NCBI GenBank assembly: GCA_937919655.1
Contig: CALFPJ010000021.1
Span: 62,001-126,000 of the forward strand
From: an uncultured Gemmatimonadales bacterium
GTDB lineage: Bacteria; Gemmatimonadota; Gemmatimonadetes; Longimicrobiales; Gaopeijiaceae
DNA: 64,000 bases
Direction of reading: 5' to 3'
Shown here: in pieces, positions 18,331 to 28,038 of the stretch
How positions within the stretch are numbered: the first letter of the stretch is position 1
How the letters are laid out: each line of letters opens with the position of its first letter
Made by a program: the position numbers and the translations under genes
Notes under the pieces: generated by a model
Told to the model about the DNA's origin: nothing
Databases searched by the model: none
What the model saw: the letters and a program-made list of their open reading frames with translations, nothing else

Positions 18331-19140
18331 ATGACTGAAGGAAGAACGAAGGACGACGGAGTTGAGCACCATTTTCCAGGCCCGGGGGCTCTGGACCGAG
18401 CGGTTCGACTGGTGCGGTATCTGCGGGAGCATTGCCCATGGGCTCGCGAACAAACGGCAGAATCGCTGATCCCGCACCTCCTCGAGGAGACGCACGAGGT
18501 CGTGGATGCGATCCGCGACGGGTCTGTTCATGAGCTAGAAGGTGAACTCGGGGACCTCCTCCTGAACTTGGCCTTCCAAATCGTGGTCGCTGAAGAGGGA
18601 GCGTTGCTCAATGCGGACTCGGTATACGGCCGCCTCGAGAAAAAAATGATTCACCGCCATCCTCATCTATTTGGGGACGGCGACAAGCAGGATTGGGAGA
18701 CGCTGAAGGCCGCGGAGCGCGACGAGTCCGAGGGCGTATTGAGTGGACTGGCCAAGGGGCTAGACCCACTGACGAAGTCGTTTCGAATTCAAGAGCGCGT
18801 CGCGGCAGTCGGTTTCGACTGGGACGACTATCGGGGGCCCCTAGACAAGGTCGCTGAAGAGCTTGAAGAAGTGCGCGAGGCGATTGAGGCGGACGACGCC
18901 GTCCACGTGGAGGAAGAGATCGGAGACCTCCTGTTCGCGGTGGTGAACCTTGCTCGCCTCGCTGGCCCTCACCCCACGACCGCGTTGGCGCGCGCGAACC
19001 AAAAATTCCAGAATCGATTCGAGCGGCTCGAGGCACTCGCCGGAACACGCGGCATCTCGCTCGCGACGGCCGGACTCCAGGTCCTCGATGGTCTTTGGGA
19101 TGAACTAAAAGTGATTGAACGCTCAGACGAGGTTCAGTAA
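18331..19140 (+). CDS. mazG: Nucleoside triphosphate pyrophosphohydrolase MazG
   Basis: Hydrolyses (d)NTPs to monophosphates and PPi, a house-cleaning role. There are two tandem MazG domains. The first has LREHCPWAREQTAESLIPHL and the metal-binding EETHEVVDAI plus ELEGELGDLLLNL. The second has VAAVGFDWDD, EELEEVREAI and EEEIGDLLFAVVNLARL. From ATG 18331 the protein is 269 residues. A GTG at 18307 in the same frame is the alternative; AGAGG lies only 3-4 bases before the ATG. The gene is divergent from alr and overlaps the oppositely oriented dehydrogenase gene tail-to-tail by seven bases. Confidence 0.9.
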   Translation: MTEGRTKDDGVEHHFPGPGALDRAVRLVRYLREHCPWAREQTAESLIPHLLEETHEVVDAIRDGSVHELEGELGDLLLNLAFQIVVAEEGALLNADSVYGRLEKKMIHRHPHLFGDGDKQDWETLKAAERDESEGVLSGLAKGLDPLTKSFRIQERVAAVGFDWDDYRGPLDKVAEELEEVREAIEADDAVHVEEEIGDLLFAVVNLARLAGPHPTTALARANQKFQNRFERLEALAGTRGISLATAGLQVLDGLWDELKVIERSDEVQ

Positions 19141-20210
19141 CCGGCCCGCTTATCCACCACATTCCGCCACGCGATGTGGGGGGCGTTGCCCAGGCAACAC
19201 GCCAAGTTGTGCAGCATGAGGTCGGTTTCCCTTCGCCAAAATCCCCGAGTAACGGCAGACACATGCGGGGTGATCAGCACGTTCGGAAGCCGCCACAGAG
19301 GGCTCTCTAAAGACAGTGGTTCGCTCGAGAAGACATCGAGCCCCGCGCCGCGGAGCCGGCCCTCCTCTAGTGCCCGGACCAGTGCACTTTCGTCGAGGAT
19401 CTTGCCTCGGGCCACGTTCACCAAAACCGCCCCGGGCTTCATGGTAGCGAGTTCGGCTGCACCCATGAGTCCCCGCGTCTGATCGGTTTCGGGTGCTGCA
19501 AGCACAACCGCATCACTTCGCTCAAGCAGGCTTCTTAGCCCCGCCTCGCCATAGACAAGCTCAATGTGAGAGGAGAGGGAGGCTCCGCCCACGAGAGTCT
19601 CCAGCCCCTCGTCTCCCGCACGAGGCTCGGTACGCCGTAACGCGATCACTCGGGCGCCGAGACTGGCCAATCGGCGGGCCACTGCGCGACCGATGCCTCC
19701 GTAGCCGACGATCCCGACGGTCGACGTGGATAATTCGCTGAGTGGCGCCCCGGCCCTATAGTAGGGCTCTGTATCCCAAGCCCCATGCCGTTGATTCGCA
19801 ACGGCTAGGTCGAGTCCACGGCCGAAGTACAGCAACATCCCAAGAACCGTCTCCGCCATAGGGTCTGCGTGAACCCCCGCAGAATTCGTGAAGACGATAT
19901 CGCGGCCGATCATGGAGGGTGTCAGGGAGCTGCCCACTCCCGCCGCGCCAGAATGCACCCATCGTAGCGCACGGCCGGCGTCCAAAAGAGCCGCGGGCAC
20001 GCCATATCCGAAATAAACCTCAGCTTGCGGGATCGCGTCCATGACACGGGGCGAAACCCGCGCGGCGCCGTCGCCGGAGCCGTCGGTCTCTTCGTCGATG
20101 ACGAGGAGATCCCAGTGTTCAGGCAGGGCCTTCCTGATTTCGACGGGCACCCACGGCGGCATCGCCCAGATGGGCCGGCGGTCCATCATGTCAAGCACGG
20201 CGAGGGGCAT
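19134..20210 (-). CDS. D-2-hydroxyacid dehydrogenase family protein
   Basis: NAD(P)-dependent 2-hydroxyacid dehydrogenase of 358 residues. The Rossmann motif is GIVGYGGIGRAVARRL (about 163-178). Catalytic-domain features follow: NVARGKILDESALVRAL (Arg), GLDVFSSEPLSLESPLW (Glu region) and NVLITPHVSAVT with the catalytic His. The N-terminal half lacks features that identify a substrate; glyoxylate/hydroxypyruvate or phosphoglycerate-like substrates are possible. It lies between mazG (convergent) and asnS (same strand, 42 bases away) without an informative context. Confidence 0.82.
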   Translation of the reverse strand: MPLAVLDMMDRRPIWAMPPWVPVEIRKALPEHWDLLVIDEETDGSGDGAARVSPRVMDAIPQAEVYFGYGVPAALLDAGRALRWVHSGAAGVGSSLTPSMIGRDIVFTNSAGVHADPMAETVLGMLLYFGRGLDLAVANQRHGAWDTEPYYRAGAPLSELSTSTVGIVGYGGIGRAVARRLASLGARVIALRRTEPRAGDEGLETLVGGASLSSHIELVYGEAGLRSLLERSDAVVLAAPETDQTRGLMGAAELATMKPGAVLVNVARGKILDESALVRALEEGRLRGAGLDVFSSEPLSLESPLWRLPNVLITPHVSAVTRGFWRRETDLMLHNLACCLGNAPHIAWRNVVDKRAGY

Positions 20211-20252
20211 AAAGAAACGCCTTGATCGTAAAGGGCCCTTGAGCGCTAACCG

Positions 20253-21539
20253 CTACGGATAGAGCCGGTTCATCAAACGCGGGAACGGGATCATCTCACG
20301 AATATGATGTCTGCCCGTGATCCAGCCGACGGTGCGTTCCAGTCCCAGTCCGAAGCCCGAATGTGGGAACGAGCCGAAGCGGCGCAGGTCTAGGTACCAT
20401 GAGTACGCGGCCTCCGGGAGACCCTCTTCGTGGATCCGGTGCGTCAAACGCGCGAGGTCGTCCTCGCGCTGCGAACCACCAATGATCTCGCCATACCCTT
20501 CCGGAGCCAGAAGGTCATTACACAAGACGGTGCGTGGATCGTCTGGATTTTCCTTCATGTAGAACGCCTTCGCACCCTTGGGATAGTTGTAGACAAAAAG
20601 CGGCAGTTCGTAGTCCTCCATCAGCGCCGCCTCGTCCGTCGCCCCCAAGTCCGCGCCCCACTCCACGTCGGAGCCCTTCTTGTTCAAGACCTCGACCGCC
20701 TCGGTATAGCTCAGGCGGGGGAACGGAGCTTTGATTTTCTCCAGCTTGCTGACGTCTCGCTCTAATATCTGAAGCTCATCAGCACAGTTCTCAATCGCCC
20801 GTCCCACGATATACGACACGAAGTCCTCTTGAAGGCGCATGTTGTCGTCAGAGTCTGCGAAGGCCACCTCGGGCTCAATCATCCAGAACTCGGTCAGGTG
20901 TCGACGCGTCTTTGACTTCTCCGCGCGGAACGTGGGACCGAAGCAGTACACCTTCTTAAAGGCTGGGCACGCGGCTTCAACATAAAGCTGACCGGTCTGG
21001 GCCAAGTACGCGTTTTCACCGAAATAATCCGTCGCGAAAAGTGTGCCCGCGTGTTCGCCGATCGCCCCGGTCAGGATCGGGCTGTCGATGCGCACGAAGT
21101 CGTTCTGATAGAAGTAGTCGTGAATCGCCTGGGAGACCTCAGCTCGCACCTTTAGGCCGGCGCGCTGCATGGAAGACCGCAGCCAGAGGTGCCGATGGTC
21201 CAGCAGGAAGTCGACGCCGTGTTCTTTCGGCTGGATCGGGTATTCATCGGAGGGCGAGAGCATCTCAAGGGCGCTGAGTTCGAGTTCGTAGCCGCCCGGC
21301 GCCCGTGCGTCTTCTTTGACCAAGCCGGTCACCGAAACGAGACACTCCTGCGTGAGTGTTCCACGCACCTCCCACGTTTCCTCGTCCACCTGGCTTTTCA
21401 CCAAGACGCCCTGCACGGTCCCGGTACCGTCCCGTGTGACGACGAAGGCCACCTTACCGTGGCCACGTGTTGCCTCTACCCATCCACGCACGGTAACGCT
21501 TTCGCCGACGTGATCACCGAGGTGCTTGATATCGATCAT
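20253..21539 (-). CDS. asnS: Asparaginyl-tRNA synthetase
   Basis: Class IIb synthetase charging tRNA-Asn. From ATG 21539 (MIDIKHLGDHVGE) it has 428 residues, the normal bacterial length. The N-terminal OB-fold anticodon-binding domain spans about 1-100 (VTVRGWVEATRGHGKVAFV). Motif 2 is FRAEKSKTRRHLTEFWMIEPE and motif 3 is GFGLGLERTVGWITGRHHIR. An asparaginyl identity is favoured over aspartyl by overall length and by the absence of the long bacterial AspRS insertion. The frame continues upstream to 21770 inside recG without similarity. Confidence 0.92.
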   Translation of the reverse strand: MIDIKHLGDHVGESVTVRGWVEATRGHGKVAFVVTRDGTGTVQGVLVKSQVDEETWEVRGTLTQECLVSVTGLVKEDARAPGGYELELSALEMLSPSDEYPIQPKEHGVDFLLDHRHLWLRSSMQRAGLKVRAEVSQAIHDYFYQNDFVRIDSPILTGAIGEHAGTLFATDYFGENAYLAQTGQLYVEAACPAFKKVYCFGPTFRAEKSKTRRHLTEFWMIEPEVAFADSDDNMRLQEDFVSYIVGRAIENCADELQILERDVSKLEKIKAPFPRLSYTEAVEVLNKKGSDVEWGADLGATDEAALMEDYELPLFVYNYPKGAKAFYMKENPDDPRTVLCNDLLAPEGYGEIIGGSQREDDLARLTHRIHEEGLPEAAYSWYLDLRRFGSFPHSGFGLGLERTVGWITGRHHIREMIPFPRLMNRLYP

Positions 21540-21669
21540 GGCTTCGCCCGAAGTCTTCGTTGGGTCCGCGAGTTTTCCGGCGGACGTGTGAAGGAAAAAA
21601 GCAGTGGATCGGGGCGGGCGTCTAGTGCCCGGTCGCGCGGCGGTGGCGGATTCAGGGTGGGGAAGTAGT

Positions 21670-23751
21670 CTACCCGACGCCGAACATCTCAAGGCGATCG
21701 CGGTAACGCGACTGCAACACGTCCCGGAGTCTCGATTGCTCGGGCTTGAGGAGCTCAGGATCTCGCTCAACCAGCTCCCGAGCCATTCTCTGCGCCTCGA
21801 CCAAGAGATCCTCGTCGAGCATCAGGTCCGCAAAGCGAAGCAAAAGGTCCTTCCCATGCTGTTGGCTGCCGAAAAGGTCCCCCTGCCCTCGAATGCGCAG
21901 ATCCGCCCTGGCGATTTCAAAGCCGTCATTCGTGTCGCACAAGACCTTGAGCCGCTCCTGCGAGCCCTCCCCAGGCTCCGCAATAAGAATGCAGTGGCTC
22001 GCCACGGCGCCTCGTCCCACACGCCCCCGAAGCTGATGCAGTTGGGACAACCCGAAGCGCTCGGCGTGCTCGATCACCATCACCGTGGCATTGGCCACGT
22101 CGATCCCCACCTCAATCACGGTGGTCGACACCAGAAGGTCGATTTCACCGGCCAAGAACGCCCTCATGATCGAGTCCTTCTCGGCAGGTCTTAGCTGGCC
22201 GTGCAACAGGCCTAGTCGGCGACCTGGGAAGACCTCCCGCTCAAGCCGCTGATACTCCTCGGTGGCCGATAAGAGATCGACCTTGTCCGACTCACTGACT
22301 AGCGGATAGACGATATAGGCCTGCCGCCCCTGCTCCAGTTCCCCAGCCACAAAAGCGTAGACCGCATCTCGCTTGTCCGGCGAACGGAGGGTGGTCTTTA
22401 CGGGAATGCGCCCAGCAGGGAGCTCGTCGAGGACGCTGAGGTCGAGATCACCATACAGAGCCATGGCCAACGACCGCGGGATGGGCGTCGCAGACATGAC
22501 CAGCACGTCCGGTCGCACACCGTGCTGCTCCGCCAGCGCCATCCGCTGCCGAACACCAAAACGATGCTGCTCGTCCACAACGACCAGGCCGAGTCGGGCG
22601 AAGGCCACCGTTTCCTGGATTAAGGAATGCGTGCCGATGACGATTTGAGCGCCACCCGCGATGGCCTCGAGCGCCGCGCGGCGGTCTGGAGCGGACAGAC
22701 TCCCGGTAAGCAGGACAACCTTCAGCCCTAGTGGCGCGACAAGCTCAGCCAACTTGCGCGCGTGCTGTTCAGCCAGGATCTCCGTCGGCGCCATGAGCGC
22801 GGCTTGGTGACCCCCCTCGACCGCCAGGAGCATCGCGAAGAGCGCCACCACTGTTTTTCCCGATCCGACATCACCCTGAAGAAGTCGGTTCATACGTTGC
22901 CCGGAACGCATGTCCTGCGTGATCTCGCGTAGTACGGCGGACTGAGCCCGCGTGAGCGCAAACGGCAGGGCGTCGTGCAGTGGGCGAATGAGCTGATTGT
23001 TGCGCACGTGAGCGATGCCTGGCTGGACATCGATCGCACGCCGGCGAGCCTGGGCCTGCACGAGTTGCAGCATGAACAGCTCATCGAAGGCGACGCGGCG
23101 CCGACCCGTCTCGGCGTCGCCGAGCGTCTGAGGCCGATGCAACGCAGTGAGGGCTTCGCGCAGCCCAGGTAGCTTCAGGCGTGCGAGAAGCTCCGGAGTG
23201 AGGAACTCGTCGTCGTTGGCCCAACCCAAAAGAGCGTCGAGATTGCCTTCGAAGATCTTCCGCAGAATCCACTGCGGGACCTCCTCGCTAGCCGGGTAGG
23301 TGGCGAAGATCGTCCCCGTGTTGGACTCTGTCCCCTCACCTCGGGAGAGCAGCGTGAATTCGCGGGGTTGAAGCTGGCGCCCGTGGAAAAACTTCACAGG
23401 CCCAGAGACCAACAGAACATCACCTTCTTGGATCTTGCGCTCGAGCCAGGGCTGCCCGGGCCACGCAATGGTGAGCATGCCGGATTCATCTTCAAGAACA
23501 ACCTGGAAGATGCGGAGGCCGCGCCGAGTCGGAATCACTCCTTTACTCCGCACACGCCCCACAGCCGTGGCGTCGACACCGACCTCAAGCTTGCCAATCG
23601 GGGTGACCGTCGACGCGTCGTCATACCGGCGTGGCACGTGATAGAGCAAGTCTCGCGCGGACATGATGCTCATGCGGGCCAGGGCGTCGGAGCGCTTTGG
23701 CCCCACTCCCTTGAGGAACTGTGCAGGGCGCTCGAGCTGCGAGAAACTCAT
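21670..23751 (-). CDS. recG: ATP-dependent DNA helicase RecG
   Basis: Superfamily 2 helicase that remodels stalled forks and Holliday junctions. The 693-residue length fits. The N-terminus has FLKGVGPKRSDALARM and DLLYHVPRRYDD; the wedge/OB domain follows (about 60-170). Helicase motifs are LLQGDVGSGKTVVALFAM (Walker A), VVDEQHRFGVRQR (DEQH box), MSATPIPRSLAM, VIEVGIDVANATVMVIEHAE, and the terminal QLRGRVGRG with RFADLMLDEDLL. It begins seven bases after the ftsY stop, so it is probably transcribed with ftsY. Confidence 0.95.
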   Translation of the reverse strand: MSFSQLERPAQFLKGVGPKRSDALARMSIMSARDLLYHVPRRYDDASTVTPIGKLEVGVDATAVGRVRSKGVIPTRRGLRIFQVVLEDESGMLTIAWPGQPWLERKIQEGDVLLVSGPVKFFHGRQLQPREFTLLSRGEGTESNTGTIFATYPASEEVPQWILRKIFEGNLDALLGWANDDEFLTPELLARLKLPGLREALTALHRPQTLGDAETGRRRVAFDELFMLQLVQAQARRRAIDVQPGIAHVRNNQLIRPLHDALPFALTRAQSAVLREITQDMRSGQRMNRLLQGDVGSGKTVVALFAMLLAVEGGHQAALMAPTEILAEQHARKLAELVAPLGLKVVLLTGSLSAPDRRAALEAIAGGAQIVIGTHSLIQETVAFARLGLVVVDEQHRFGVRQRMALAEQHGVRPDVLVMSATPIPRSLAMALYGDLDLSVLDELPAGRIPVKTTLRSPDKRDAVYAFVAGELEQGRQAYIVYPLVSESDKVDLLSATEEYQRLEREVFPGRRLGLLHGQLRPAEKDSIMRAFLAGEIDLLVSTTVIEVGIDVANATVMVIEHAERFGLSQLHQLRGRVGRGAVASHCILIAEPGEGSQERLKVLCDTNDGFEIARADLRIRGQGDLFGSQQHGKDLLLRFADLMLDEDLLVEAQRMARELVERDPELLKPEQSRLRDVLQSRYRDRLEMFGVG

Positions 23752-23758
23752 TCTCGCA

Positions 23759-24682
23759 TCACGAGCTGAAGACTCCCTCCACGAACGCGGTGGCGTCGAA
23801 GCTCTCCAAATCGTCCAATCCTTCTCCAGTGCCGATCAACTTCACCGGTACACCATACTCTTGTCTGAGCGCCACGACGATGCCGCCACGCGCCGATGAG
23901 TCCATCTTAGCGAGCACAATTCCGCTCACGTCGACAGAACGCTTGAAGGCCTCGAGTTGGCGGACCGCGTTTTGTCCGACCGTGGCATCAAGCACCATGA
24001 GCGTCTCGTGAGGGGCCCCAGAAATTCTGCGCCGGACGACTCGATCGATCTTTTCGAGTTCTTGCATAAGACTGCGGTTGGTGTGCAGGCGACCGGCGGT
24101 ATCAATGAGAAGCACATCCGTACCACGTGCCTCAGCCGCCTCGAGCGCATCGAACGCAACCGCCGCGGGGTCACCGCCTTGTTGCCCTCGCAGGAAGTCG
24201 GCGCCAATCCGATCTGCCCACATAGACAGTTGCTCGACCGCACCGGCTCGGAAGGTGTCGGCGGCGGCCACCATGACCGTCTGGCCCTCACGAATGAGAT
24301 GATTGGCGAGCTTCGCAACCGAAGTCGTCTTGCCGACCCCATTCACACCGACCATGAGGTAGACCGTCGGGCCGCTGTCGGCGGCTCTCAAGAAGGCGTC
24401 GTCCTGTCCGTCCAAGATCTCTCGTATCTCGGTGCGGAGCGTATCCACGACGCCCGAAGCTCCGCGCGTCTTGCCCCGTCGTAACGCCTCTTCGGCCCGG
24501 TCCACCAAGCGCATGGTCGCCGGAACCCCGAAGTCGGCGGCCAGAAGCCGCTCCTCTAGGTCCTCGAGCGAGGTGTGGTCCATGCCGCCCGCGGCCACCC
24601 GTACATCGGTGAGGGCCAAGTCGACCACGCGTCGCCACAACCCCTTCTTTCGCTCAATCTTGTTCTTGAAGAGACGGGTCAC
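23759..24682 (-). CDS. ftsY: Signal recognition particle receptor FtsY
   Basis: SRP-receptor GTPase that docks ribosome-SRP complexes at the inner membrane. The 307-residue protein has a short basic N-terminus (VTRLFKNKIERKKGLW) rather than a long acidic A domain, then the NG domain. GTPase motifs are GVNGVGKTTSVAKLA (G1), DTFRAGAVEQL, LLIDTAGRLHTN (G3) and AKMDSSARGG (TKxD-like). The GTG at 24682 overlaps the upstream stop as GTGA, so I prefer it to the longer frame starting at 24712. Confidence 0.93.
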   Translation of the reverse strand: MTRLFKNKIERKKGLWRRVVDLALTDVRVAAGGMDHTSLEDLEERLLAADFGVPATMRLVDRAEEALRRGKTRGASGVVDTLRTEIREILDGQDDAFLRAADSGPTVYLMVGVNGVGKTTSVAKLANHLIREGQTVMVAAADTFRAGAVEQLSMWADRIGADFLRGQQGGDPAAVAFDALEAAEARGTDVLLIDTAGRLHTNRSLMQELEKIDRVVRRRISGAPHETLMVLDATVGQNAVRQLEAFKRSVDVSGIVLAKMDSSARGGIVVALRQEYGVPVKLIGTGEGLDDLESFDATAFVEGVFSS

Positions 24683-26586
24683 CTGAGGCCGCTCCGGCGC
24701 CGCGCAATCCACTCACCGCAGAGCAGCATGATCACAAGCAGATAGGGCCAAGCGAACGTACGCAGCGGGCGCCCTTGGTCGGCCAGGGCCAGCCCAGCCC
24801 TCGTGGCTTCGCTGGCACTGAGTTCAGCGGCTCGGGGCAATAGCTCCGCGGTTGCCGCGGCCACGTCAAAGCTCCCCTCGACGACCGTTTCACCGTCCGC
24901 GTCCGCGAATCGGTAGGCGTACTGGGCCGGAGGCATGGCGCCCAGAGAGGCGACACCACTCGTCAGGAGTGTGTCGGCTACGACGGTGTCGCCACGCGAC
25001 AAGAACAGACGAAAGCCCGTGCTGTCCCCTGGAATGCTGAAACGCACGGCGGCCCGCCGCTCGAACACCCAGTCCGTCGGCCGTGGCTCTGGCGCGACTA
25101 CCCCGTCGTCGGAGAGGAGCCAGCCCGCCACCCCTGACCAGAGTCGACGATAAGCTTCGCGTCCCTCGCCGTCCCGCATCGCCCACCGCCAAAAGCCAGA
25201 AGCGAGGGTGATCACCCTTCGTCCATTCGGGCCGTCCTCAAGATGTAACGCGGCCTCAGGGCGCCCTGTGCCCCGGAACTGAAGGTTCAGCGGCGAGAGA
25301 ATCCCACTCAGCGTCGTCGGCACCAAAACGTTCGTGAGGGGAGGTAGCCCCAGCAGCGTGGCCCCTGACAGTTCCCCTGAGATCGGCGAAGACGGAACAT
25401 CACCCGAGGCGTACCATTCACCTCCCCGCGGGCCCGAGGTCGCGACACCCGCGAACTGCGCCCCGTTCGCATCGCGCGGCATGATCACAAGCCTGCCCGA
25501 GCGAGCGGTCAGACGGCGCGCCCAGGCGTCGGAGTCGGCGTCGAGGCCATGCACAACCACGAATGCCGCGTCGCGCACGGCGCGGCCCACGACCGATGAA
25601 TCGATCGGCGGCGCTCGGTCCAGCGCACGGCCGATCGGTATGAACCGTTCTGGACCCACTCGGAGGTAGCCCAGCGCCGGAAGGCCGGTAACATCTTCCA
25701 GAACCGGGAGGAGAAACCGCGGCTCCCAATCCGGGAAAAGAGACACCACGACCAGCGCCCCTTCTGCGTAACCGACGGAGGCATACGTCACCGCCTCGTC
25801 GTCTGACGGAAATGCGTCAGCCGCCCCGGAGATGCGGGCGGTGTAGCGGACCCGGCCGCCTGCCTCAGGAACAGCAATTTCGATGAAGTGCGTTCGGCGC
25901 AGGCCTGGCGCTGGAAGGCTGAGTTTCTCTACACCCACGGACGCGCCGTCCGCGAACAATCGCACCGTCGCGCTGTCGTTCAGGTGACCATGCACCTCGA
26001 CTTCCGCCATGACCGTGCCCCCCGGTCTCGGAGCATCGGGAACATCGAAGGCCGTGACGCCCACATTGGCGACCGCACCACCTACCTCTTCGAATGTCAC
26101 GCTGAGGGGTAAGGACTCGAGCGCCGCTTGCACCGCGGCGACGTCCGCGAGCCGGAGATCCGACAACACAACGACGTCTCGGGCCCCGGACTCAGCCGCA
26201 CGCTCCAAAACCGGAGCGAGTTGGCTTTCCACTCCCTCCGCTTGAGTCGTCTCCGTATCGAGGTCTTCACCCATACGCACGACGGTCCAGCCGTCCTGGG
26301 ACAGTTCCTGGGCCCTCGCCTGCGCCAAATTCCACGGCGTACGGTCGCCGCTCGAGGCCATCATGCTGAGAGAGGCGTCCAGGACCACCCAGCGGCCGGA
26401 GACGCCAGACTGTCCGGTTCCCGGCAGTCTCGGGTCGAACAGGAGCGTCAAAATGATCACGAGCGCGGCAACGCGGGCGAGCGCCATCCAACGCGCGCCC
26501 TTTACCGGCAGTTCGACGCGGCTATAGACCCAAAGCGCATAACTCGCAGCCGCGGCCGCGAGCGAGAGAAACAAGAGTATCCGCAT
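24679..26586 (-). CDS. Membrane-anchored von Willebrand A-like protein, unknown function
   Basis: A 635-residue protein with N-terminal hydrophobic segments (about 3-20 and 34-48) and one near the C-terminus (PYLLVIMLLCGEWIARRR). This is the layout of BatA/BatB-like or DUF4159-type membrane proteins. After the second helix a VWA-like strand with a MIDAS-type motif is visible, WVVLDASLSMMASS. The rest is periplasmic and mostly beta, including a CARDB-like stretch near residue 170 (VGVTAFDVPDAPRPGGTVMA). It sits between an M23 lipoprotein and ftsY, overlapping ftsY by four bases, near the division cluster. Function is unknown. Confidence 0.6.
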   Translation of the reverse strand: MRILLFLSLAAAAASYALWVYSRVELPVKGARWMALARVAALVIILTLLFDPRLPGTGQSGVSGRWVVLDASLSMMASSGDRTPWNLAQARAQELSQDGWTVVRMGEDLDTETTQAEGVESQLAPVLERAAESGARDVVVLSDLRLADVAAVQAALESLPLSVTFEEVGGAVANVGVTAFDVPDAPRPGGTVMAEVEVHGHLNDSATVRLFADGASVGVEKLSLPAPGLRRTHFIEIAVPEAGGRVRYTARISGAADAFPSDDEAVTYASVGYAEGALVVVSLFPDWEPRFLLPVLEDVTGLPALGYLRVGPERFIPIGRALDRAPPIDSSVVGRAVRDAAFVVVHGLDADSDAWARRLTARSGRLVIMPRDANGAQFAGVATSGPRGGEWYASGDVPSSPISGELSGATLLGLPPLTNVLVPTTLSGILSPLNLQFRGTGRPEAALHLEDGPNGRRVITLASGFWRWAMRDGEGREAYRRLWSGVAGWLLSDDGVVAPEPRPTDWVFERRAAVRFSIPGDSTGFRLFLSRGDTVVADTLLTSGVASLGAMPPAQYAYRFADADGETVVEGSFDVAAATAELLPRAAELSASEATRAGLALADQGRPLRTFAWPYLLVIMLLCGEWIARRRSGLR

Positions 26587-26605
26587 CAGATCCGGTGCAA
26601 AGCCG

Positions 26606-27913
26606 TTACGAGCCCCCCCCTCGGTCTTGGGCAGACTCCTTGGGCTCAGTATCCACAGCCACGGTGCGGACAGGCCCAGAGCCCGGAATCGACTCCAAAA
26701 GCGCGACCCTTTTTGTCATGGCGGAATACCACACCTGCCGATCGTCCGCTGGCACGGGATCGCCCGCAGGAAGGTCCACCGACAGCGGGTCCATCTGCTT
26801 CCCGTTTCTGCCCAGCATCTCATAATGGAGATGATTCCCGGTCGCGCTGCCCGTCATACCCACGTAACCGACGATGTCGCTCTGGTGCACCCGAGTGCCG
26901 AGGTTCACCCCCGTTCGGAAGCGGCTCAGATGGGCATACCGGGTAACGAATCCGTTGGGGTGCCGGATCTCCACGGCATTCCCGAAGGATCCCTTGGGTC
27001 CACGGTGGATCACGACGCCGTCTGAGGTCGCCATGATTTCGGTTCCGGCGTCAGCCGCATAGTCGACGCCGCGGTGTGCGCGCCACGTCTTCAGAATGGG
27101 GTGGAAGCGCGAACTGCTGAAACGGCCAGAAATGCGGCGATAGGCAAGCGGCTTGAGGAGAAAGGCGCGCCGCACGGAGTTCCCCTCCATGTCAAAATAT
27201 GACCCCTGGCCATCTCCATTGGGGTCGAACCACACCGCATAGTAGGGGGTGCCACCGTTGACCAACTCGGCCGACAGGAGTCGGCCCGCGCGCATGGATC
27301 CGTCGTGCCTTACCTCGCGCTCGAACGCAAAGCGGTAGGTGTCACCCACACGAATCTGACGAGAAAAGTCGATCTGCCACTGGAAAACGTTGTCGAGGTG
27401 GTCGATGAGTCGGTTACGATCACCCACCGGCATGCTGGCCAACGCGGGGTTCCCCACCACCGCGGTCCACAGAACGGTCTTGATTTCTCCTGTCGCCAAT
27501 ATTGTGTCGACGTAGACAGGAGTCACGATGCGCTCGGAGAGCCATGCCCCGTCGTCGCGGGTCAGCCGAACCGTCTCGTCCCGATTGATGGCCACATCAA
27601 CACCCCGGAGCCACTCGTCCTCCGGACGATATCGGAGCGTGATCTCCGTCCCTGGTCGCATACGCCTCGGGCTCGCCTGCTCTCGGAACGCAAGGAGAAG
27701 CGACACCTGTTCGTTGTACGATACCGCGCCGTCGAGTAACTGCCCTAGTGTCTCACCCCTCCGCAGCGACAGGACTCGAACATCCTCCGCTGGCTTCGCG
27801 AAAACGGGGTCAAGGATACCGACATCCGGCGCATCATCAACGGCACAGGACGCCACACCGATCGCGCAGAGCGCGACGGCCAGGGCGTTCGAAAATGTGC
27901 GTCGCCTGATCAC
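26606..27913 (-). CDS. M23-family peptidoglycan endopeptidase-like lipoprotein
   Basis: The 435-residue protein starts at GTG (MIRRRTFSNALAV) with a lipoprotein signal ending IGVASC. The N-terminal half is a LysM-like/opacity-associated region (RRGETLGQLLDGA). The C-terminal half is an M23 (LytM) domain with zinc-site motifs HRGVDYAADAGTEI and GNHLHYEML, both metal-ligand motifs present, so cleavage of peptidoglycan cross-links is plausible; no EnvC-type partner is visible. It lies just after ftsZ on the same strand (125-base gap with a hairpin), which suggests a role in cell separation; that is inference. Confidence 0.85.
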   Translation of the reverse strand: MIRRRTFSNALAVALCAIGVASCAVDDAPDVGILDPVFAKPAEDVRVLSLRRGETLGQLLDGAVSYNEQVSLLLAFREQASPRRMRPGTEITLRYRPEDEWLRGVDVAINRDETVRLTRDDGAWLSERIVTPVYVDTILATGEIKTVLWTAVVGNPALASMPVGDRNRLIDHLDNVFQWQIDFSRQIRVGDTYRFAFEREVRHDGSMRAGRLLSAELVNGGTPYYAVWFDPNGDGQGSYFDMEGNSVRRAFLLKPLAYRRISGRFSSSRFHPILKTWRAHRGVDYAADAGTEIMATSDGVVIHRGPKGSFGNAVEIRHPNGFVTRYAHLSRFRTGVNLGTRVHQSDIVGYVGMTGSATGNHLHYEMLGRNGKQMDPLSVDLPAGDPVPADDRQVWYSAMTKRVALLESIPGSGPVRTVAVDTEPKESAQDRGGGS

Positions 27914-27974
27914 CTAGTGTCCTGTCCGAGAAGTTCGTTCGGCACCGAAATGCACTCCACATCAATGCTGCGGC

Positions 27975-28000
27975 CGCCCGACGGACGTCTCCGCCGGGCG
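27975..28000 (-). terminator. Hairpin between ftsZ and the M23 gene
   Basis: Inverted arms CGCCCGACGG and CCGCCGGGCG pair over ten positions (one G-U) around a six-base loop, directly downstream of ftsZ. There is no clear U-run after the stem, so strong Rho-independent termination is doubtful; it may partly separate ftsZ from the M23 gene or protect the mRNA 3' end. Confidence 0.4.
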
Positions 28001-28038
28001 ACCCACCGCCTTCAGAACATAACCGGGCTAGGGACCGG

